Assembly (NCBI GenBank): GCA_016201085.1
Contig: JACQDO010000029.1
Coordinates: 1-9,467 of the forward strand
Direction of reading: 5' to 3'
DNA from: Hyphomicrobiales bacterium
GTDB lineage: Bacteria > Pseudomonadota > Alphaproteobacteria > Rhizobiales > Xanthobacteraceae
Length of the DNA stretch: 9,467 nt
Shown here piece by piece: positions 5,698 through 9,467 of this stretch (position 1 is the first letter of the stretch; each line of letters starts with the position of its first letter). A model generated the notes under the pieces. The model saw only the letters and a list, made by a program, of their open reading frames with translations. It did not search any database and was not told where the DNA came from. The position numbers were made by a program, and so were the translations under genes.

Positions 5698-6933
5698 TTA
5701 CGAACGGTAGTCGCCGTTGATGGCGACGTAGTCCTTGGTCAGGTCGCAGGTCAGCACGCGGTCGCGGCCTTTGCCCAGGCCGAGCGCGACTTTCAGGTAG
5801 ATTTCCGGCTTTTTCATCTGCGCGCTCACCGCCGCCTCGTCATAGCGGGGATCGCGCGCGCCTTTGTGCGCGACCCGGATGCCGCCGAACCAGATCGACA
5901 GCCGGTCGCGCTCGGCCGGTTCGCCCGCCTTGCCGACCGCCATCACCACGCGGCCCCAATTGGCGTCCTCGCCGGCGATCGCCGTCTTCACCAGCGGCGA
6001 GTTGGCGATCGACAGCGCGACGCGCCGGGCGGATGCCTTCGACACCGCGCCTTCCACCACGATCTCCACCAGCTTGCGCGCGCCTTCGCCGTCGCGCGCG
6101 ACCTGTTCCGACAGATTGGCCAGCACCGCAAGCAAGGCCTTCTTGAACGCCTTGAGGCGCGGGTCGGAGGCGCGCGCGATGCGCGGGCAGTCGGGCGCCT
6201 GGCCCGTTGCGAACATCATCAGCGTGTCGGAGGTGGAAGTATCGCCGTCGATGGTCACGGCATTGAAGGTGTCGGTGACGCCGTCCTTGAGCAGCGCCTG
6301 CAGCGCGGCGGCCGAAATCGCGGCGTCGGTGAAAACGAACGAGAGCATCGTTGCCATATCCGGCGCGATCATGCCGGCGCCTTTGGCAATGCCGTTGACG
6401 GTGACTTTCGTTTTGCCGATTTTCGCCGTCGCGGTCGCCACCTTGGGAAAGGTATCGGTGGTCATGATGGCGCGCGCCGCGGCAAGAAAATCGCCGGGCT
6501 GCGCGCGATCGCTCAGCCCCTGCATCACCGGCGCGAATTTCGTCGCATCGAGCGGTTCGCCGATGACGCCGGTGGAGGCAAGGAATATTTCGGACGGCTT
6601 GAGGCCGGCCGCCTTGGCGGCGATCTCGGCGGTGAGCTTGGTCGCGGCGCGGCCCGACTTGCCGGTGAAGGCATTGGCATTACCGGAATTGACCACCAGC
6701 GCGCGGGCTTTGCCCATCTTCAAATGCGTGCGGCACCATTCGACTGGCGCCGAAGGGCATTTCGATTTGGTGAACACGCCGGCCACGCTGGTGCCGGCGG
6801 AAAACACTGCCAGCAGCACATCGGTGCGCCCGGCATAGCGGATGCCGGCTTGCGCCGTGGCCAGCCGCACGCCGGCGATCGCCGGCAGTTCCGGCACGTT
6901 TTTGGGGGCGAGGGGGGATATGGAGGTGGACAT
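5698..6933 (-). CDS. argJ: Bifunctional ornithine acetyltransferase / N-acetylglutamate synthase
   Basis: A 411-residue ArgJ. The precursor self-cleaves in [14 protein letters not shown] (184-197), between Ala194 and Thr195, and Thr195 becomes the N-terminal nucleophile of the beta chain. [10 protein letters not shown] (82-91) and [10 protein letters not shown] (120-129) upstream of the cleavage site and [11 protein letters not shown] downstream are conserved. The enzyme moves the acetyl group from N-acetylornithine to glutamate, closing the arginine cycle; whether it also uses acetyl-CoA cannot be told from sequence. The ATG at 6933 has only a weak AAGG (6941-6944) about seven bases upstream, and this overlaps the edge of the interspersed palindrome. 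With the PPIase gene ending 136 bp upstream and that gap filled by the repeat, I see no separate promoter. Confidence 0.96.
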   Translation of the reverse strand: MSTSISPLAPKNVPELPAIAGVRLATAQAGIRYAGRTDVLLAVFSAGTSVAGVFTKSKCPSAPVEWCRTHLKMGKARALVVNSGNANAFTGKSGRAATKLTAEIAAKAAGLKPSEIFLASTGVIGEPLDATKFAPVMQGLSDRAQPGDFLAAARAIMTTDTFPKVATATAKIGKTKVTVNGIAKGAGMIAPDMATMLSFVFTDAAISAAALQALLKDGVTDTFNAVTIDGDTSTSDTLMMFATGQAPDCPRIARASDPRLKAFKKALLAVLANLSEQVARDGEGARKLVEIVVEGAVSKASARRVALSIANSPLVKTAIAGEDANWGRVVMAVGKAGEPAERDRLSIWFGGIRVAHKGARDPRYDEAAVSAQMKKPEIYLKVALGLGKGRDRVLTCDLTKDYVAINGDYRS

Positions 6934-6941
6934 TTGTAGGC

Positions 6942-7067
6942 CTTGTCATTCCGGGGCGACCGCCGGAGGCGGTCGAACCCGGAATCCATATCCATCAAGC
7001 TTTCAGCTAAATCGCAAGACCGGGGTTATGGATTCCGGCTCTCGCTGCGCTCGGCCGGAATGACAAG
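6942..7067. repeat. Interspersed palindromic repeat of the GTCATTCCGG type
   Basis: The outer arms CTTGTCATTCCGG (6942-6954) and CCGGAATGACAAG (7055-7067) are perfect inverted repeats. A second inner pair is CCGGAATCCATA (6979-6990) with TATGGATTCCGG (7027-7038). The left half also contains an 8-bp hairpin, CGACCGCC-GGA-GGCGGTCG (6957-6975). The element is therefore two diverged copies of one unit of about 40 bp in inverted orientation around a centre of about 36 bp. Repeats with these ends are, as I remember, common in Bradyrhizobium-like genomes. It starts 9 bp from the argJ ATG and ends 3 bp before the stop codon of the PPIase gene, filling the gap. It may protect mRNA ends or end transcription; that is inference. 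Confidence 0.85.
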
Positions 7068-7069
7068 AA

Positions 7070-7987
7070 CTACTTCTTGGCCGGCTCGTCTTTCTTGGCC
7101 GGCTCGGCCTTCTTGTCGAGGCGCTCGATCTTGGCCTCGGCGCGCAGCTTGAGGATCAGTTCGGACTGCGCCTTGCCCGCCACATAGCGCTCGATCTGCG
7201 GCTTGACCTCCTCGAACTTCGGCGGCGCTTTGGCGCGCTTGTCCTCGACCTTGATCACGTGCCAGCCGAACTCGGTTTTCACCGGTTCGGAAAACTGGCC
7301 CTTCTCCAGCTTGAAGGCAGCCTCGGAGAATGGCGGGACCATCTGTGTCTTGCCGAAATAGCCGAGGTCGCCGCCATTGGCCTTGCCGGACGGGTCTTCG
7401 CTCACTTCACCCGCGATCGTGTTGAAGTCCTCGCCCTTCTTCAGGCGCGCGATCACCGCCTTGATCTTGTCCTCGGCCGCCTTGCTCGCCTTTTCGTCGC
7501 CGGCGGCGGCGCGCACCAAAATATGGCGGGCGTGCACTTCCTGCTCGTCGCCCACCTGCTTGATGGCCTCTTCATAGACCTTGTGCATGGCGGCGTCTGT
7601 GAGCGCTTCCTTGGCGACCGATTGCATCAGTCCTTCCATCAGCGTTTTGCGGCGGTTGAACTCCATCTTGCGCTTGAAGTCGGCGGTGTCGCCGAGCTTC
7701 TTGGCCTCGGCCGCCTTCGCCACCAGGATCAGATCGGCCGAGATCTGTACCAGGTAATCCTGCTTGGCCTCCGGCGACATCGGCGGAATCTGGCCGGCTT
7801 CCTGCTCGGCGATGGCGAGATCGCTCTGGCGGATCTCGACGCCGTTGACCTTGGCCACCACCGGGTCCTTGGCGGCGTCCTGGGCATAGAGCGGGGCAGT
7901 CGAGGCGATCAGCAATGCCAGGCCGGCGGCAAGCATGGCGGTCCGGCGCGGCTTGATCGGCGGACCGGCGAGGGATGTGTTCATCAT
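7070..7987 (-). CDS. Periplasmic parvulin-type peptidyl-prolyl isomerase (PrsA/SurA-like)
   Basis: A 305-residue secreted foldase. The signal peptide has Arg14-Arg15, a hydrophobic core at about 17-32 and probable cleavage after APLYA (31-35). A SurA/PrsA-like N-terminal helical part (about 40-145) precedes a rotamase domain (about 150-250) with HARHILV (152-158), GGDLGYF (205-211), MVPPFSEAAF (216-225) and FGWHVIKV (240-247). The tail is rich in Lys, Ala and Pro, with EPAKK twice at the end. It probably isomerises prolines and assists folding of exported proteins. The frame is open up to 8137, but the ATG at 7987 has AAGGA seven bases upstream and gives a proper signal peptide; the adjacent ATG at 7984 is the alternative. 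It is divergent from secA, a functional match for an export chaperone. Confidence 0.93.
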   Translation of the reverse strand: MMNTSLAGPPIKPRRTAMLAAGLALLIASTAPLYAQDAAKDPVVAKVNGVEIRQSDLAIAEQEAGQIPPMSPEAKQDYLVQISADLILVAKAAEAKKLGDTADFKRKMEFNRRKTLMEGLMQSVAKEALTDAAMHKVYEEAIKQVGDEQEVHARHILVRAAAGDEKASKAAEDKIKAVIARLKKGEDFNTIAGEVSEDPSGKANGGDLGYFGKTQMVPPFSEAAFKLEKGQFSEPVKTEFGWHVIKVEDKRAKAPPKFEEVKPQIERYVAGKAQSELILKLRAEAKIERLDKKAEPAKKDEPAKK

Positions 7988-8137
7988 GACGTTGTCCTTG
8001 GGAATGGGTTTGGCCGCGAAATGCTGGGGCTGGCGCGGCCTTTTCGCCCAACAACCATGGCTTTGCAATGGCGGTGCGCCGGATAGTCTTAACGTCTGTG
8101 TGACTTTACGGTGTTTACGCCCGCGGCAAGCCGGCAA

Positions 8138-8166
8138 TTGACATTAATCCGACCCCCTCCTATCTC
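8138..8166 (+). promoter_or_regulatory. Probable sigma-70 promoter of secA
   Basis: A perfect -35 TTGACA (8138-8143), a 17-base spacer and TATCTC (8161-8166, preceded by C) as the -10. TTGAC with CTAT-type -10 elements is usual for housekeeping promoters in alphaproteobacteria. The start of transcription would fall near 8173, leaving a leader of about 145 bases. Confidence 0.5.
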
Positions 8167-8304
8167 ATCGATAATCATGGCCGGTTGCGCTTTTGCGCGT
8201 CGAATTTGCCCGAAAAGTGCCGTATTTCCGGAGCGCCGGAAGCACCATCCGGCCGTGGTGGCGTGCTAGAGCATGATCCCGAATGCCAACGCCCCGGCAT
8301 CGTT

Positions 8305-8310
8305 AAGGAG
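8305..8310 (+). promoter_or_regulatory. Ribosome binding site of secA
   Basis: AAGGAG eight bases before the ATG at 8319; it fixes the start of secA. Confidence 0.8.
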
Positions 8311-8318
8311 CTTCCCGT

Positions 8319-9467
8319 ATGATCGGCGCCGTCGCCCGTAAGCTGTTTGGCTCCGCCAATGAAAGGCGGATTCGCAGCTATCAGCCGCGGGTTGCTGCCA
8401 TCAACGCGCTGGAAAAAGAGATCGAGGCGCTCAGCGACGACGCGCTCAAAGCGCGCACCGCCGAGTTCAAAAAACAGATCGCCGACGGCGCCTCGCTCGA
8501 CGACATTCTGGTGCCCGCCTTCGCCACCTGCCGCGAGGCGGCTAAGCGCACGCTCGGCCAGCGGCACTTCGACGTGCAGTTGATCGGCGGCATGATCCTG
8601 CACGAAGGCAAGATCGCCGAGATGAAGACCGGCGAAGGCAAGACGCTGGTGGCCACGCTCGCGGTCTATCTCAACGCGCTGTCCGGCCGCGGCGTGCACG
8701 TGGTCACGGTCAACGACTATCTCGCCAAGCGCGACGCCGAATGGATGGGGCAGATCTACAGCTTCCTCGGGCTGACCGTCGGCACCATCGTGCACGGGCT
8801 CGACGACGACCAGCGCAAGAAGGCCTACGACTGCGACGTCACCTACGGCACCAACAACGAACTCGGCTTCGACTATCTGCGCGACAACATGAAGTACCGG
8901 CTGGAGGACATGGTCCAGCGTGGACACATCTACGGCATCGTCGACGAAGTCGACTCGATCCTGGTCGACGAGGCGCGCACGCCGCTGATCATTTCCGGTC
9001 CGCTCGACGACCGCTCCGAATTCTACAACACCATCGACAGCTACATTCCGGCGCTCGACAAGACCGACTACGAGGTTGACGAGAAGCAGCGCACGGTGAC
9101 GTTGACCGAAGCCGGCATGCAGAAGCTGGAAGACCGCCTGCGCGCGGCCGGCGAGCTCAAGGGCGAGTCGCTGTACGACGTCGAGAACGTCTCGGTCGTG
9201 CATCACGTCAATCAGGCGCTGCGCGCGCACAAGCTGTTCCAGCGCGACAAGGACTACATCGTGCGCAACGGCGAGGTCGTCATCATCGACGAGTTCACCG
9301 GCCGCATGATGCCGGGCCGGCGCTATTCGGAAGGGCTGCACCAGGCGCTCGAGGCCAAGGAGCATCAGCCGATCCAGCCGGAAAACCAGACGCTGGCCTC
9401 GATCACCTTCCAGAACTACTTTCGCATGTACGAGAAGCTCTCTGGCATGACCGGTACGGCGCTCACC
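8319..9467 (+). CDS. secA: Protein translocase ATPase subunit SecA (3' end outside the window)
   Basis: The first 383 codons of SecA, open to the last base of the window; the full protein is usually about 900 residues or more. The N-terminus [19 protein letters not shown] is typical. NBD1 has Walker A MKTGEGKT (102-109) and Walker [14 protein letters not shown] (207-219). [15 protein letters not shown] (130-144), [16 protein letters not shown] (176-191) and RTPLIISGP (220-228) are conserved. The peptide cross-linking domain follows at about 230-370 and contains [20 protein letters not shown]. The last codons read [13 protein letters not shown], the return into NBD1. SecA drives post-translational export through SecYEG using ATP. 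It is divergent from a periplasmic PPIase gene, so export and folding functions sit side by side. No defect is seen in the visible part. Confidence 0.98.
   Translation, partial: MIGAVARKLFGSANERRIRSYQPRVAAINALEKEIEALSDDALKARTAEFKKQIADGASLDDILVPAFATCREAAKRTLGQRHFDVQLIGGMILHEGKIAEMKTGEGKTLVATLAVYLNALSGRGVHVVTVNDYLAKRDAEWMGQIYSFLGLTVGTIVHGLDDDQRKKAYDCDVTYGTNNELGFDYLRDNMKYRLEDMVQRGHIYGIVDEVDSILVDEARTPLIISGPLDDRSEFYNTIDSYIPALDKTDYEVDEKQRTVTLTEAGMQKLEDRLRAAGELKGESLYDVENVSVVHHVNQALRAHKLFQRDKDYIVRNGEVVIIDEFTGRMMPGRRYSEGLHQALEAKEHQPIQPENQTLASITFQNYFRMYEKLSGMTGTALT

Larger units (their letters stand above)
7988..8318. other. Divergent intergenic region between the PPIase gene and secA
   Basis: 331 bp without a supported gene. 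It holds the secA promoter (8138-8166) and a secA leader of about 145 bases. Small hairpins in the leader include GCGC-TTTT-GCGC (8187-8198) and TTCCGG-AGCG-CCGGAA (8226-8241). CTAGAGCATGATCCCGAA at 8266-8283 resembles a short repeat I associate with Rhizobiales genomes. No convincing promoter could be read on the minus strand for the PPIase gene. Confidence 0.6.

Noticed and set aside
5866..6939. Long plus-strand open frames (up to 357 codons) opposite argJ
   Set aside because: They are antisense to a fully conserved ArgJ, with Arg/His/Gly-rich translations lacking domain features.
7259..8086. A 275-codon plus-strand open frame opposite the PPIase gene
   Set aside because: Antisense to a conserved secreted PPIase; no motif or upstream signal supports it.
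8175..9365. A 396-codon open frame on the minus strand opposite secA
   Set aside because: secA is unmistakable on the plus strand; the antisense frame is a by-product of high GC codon use, is rich in Val/Asp/Leu without known motifs, and has no ribosome binding site evident.

Overview
The window reads as chromosomal DNA of a GC-rich alphaproteobacterium, most likely of the Hyphomicrobiales (Rhizobiales), near Bradyrhizobium or Xanthobacteraceae. The evidence is the high GC of most genes (a 60-base sample inside the methyltransferase at 3459 is about 73% GC), the gene set and its order (comF, grxC, nitrilase-family gene, DUF1178 gene; divergent secA and periplasmic PPIase gene, then argJ and mutT), and a GTCATTCCGG/CCGGAATGAC interspersed palindrome of a type I associate with this group. 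Assignment to a genus is inference.

Layout. 66-797 (+) is a lower-GC class I methyltransferase-like gene of the glycan-locus kind. It converges on a minus-strand set read from 3442 down to 804: comF, grxC, a Nit-family carbon-nitrogen hydrolase and a DUF1178 zinc-binding protein. grxC and nit share an ATGA overlap. Between nit and the DUF1178 gene sits a 168-bp element made of two long bulged hairpins in opposite orientation; it also supplies the last codons of nit. 3459-4355 (+) is an NDUFAF5/BioC-like methyltransferase whose start codon lies 16 bp from that of the divergent comF, and whose stop lies 1 bp from that of a convergent Mpo1-like (DUF962) membrane protein gene.

From 7987 down to 4983 everything is on the minus strand: a secreted parvulin-type PPIase, argJ (arginine biosynthesis), a MutT-like Nudix hydrolase and a lone 59-residue Flp-type pilin followed by a hairpin terminator. 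A second, 126-bp interspersed palindrome fills the gap between the PPIase gene and argJ almost completely. secA starts at 8319 (+) after a good sigma-70-like promoter and runs off the right edge.

Most genes are housekeeping: redox and repair (grxC, nit, mutT), export and folding (secA, PPIase), arginine synthesis (argJ), and lipid or quinone/complex I related functions (Mpo1-like, NDUFAF5-like). I see no defence system, CRISPR array, tRNA, rRNA or transposase. The most unusual structure is the double-hairpin element at 1309-1476, which is built into a gene end and lies just upstream of the next gene's ribosome binding site. The lower-GC methyltransferase gene at the left edge is the only accessory-looking gene.
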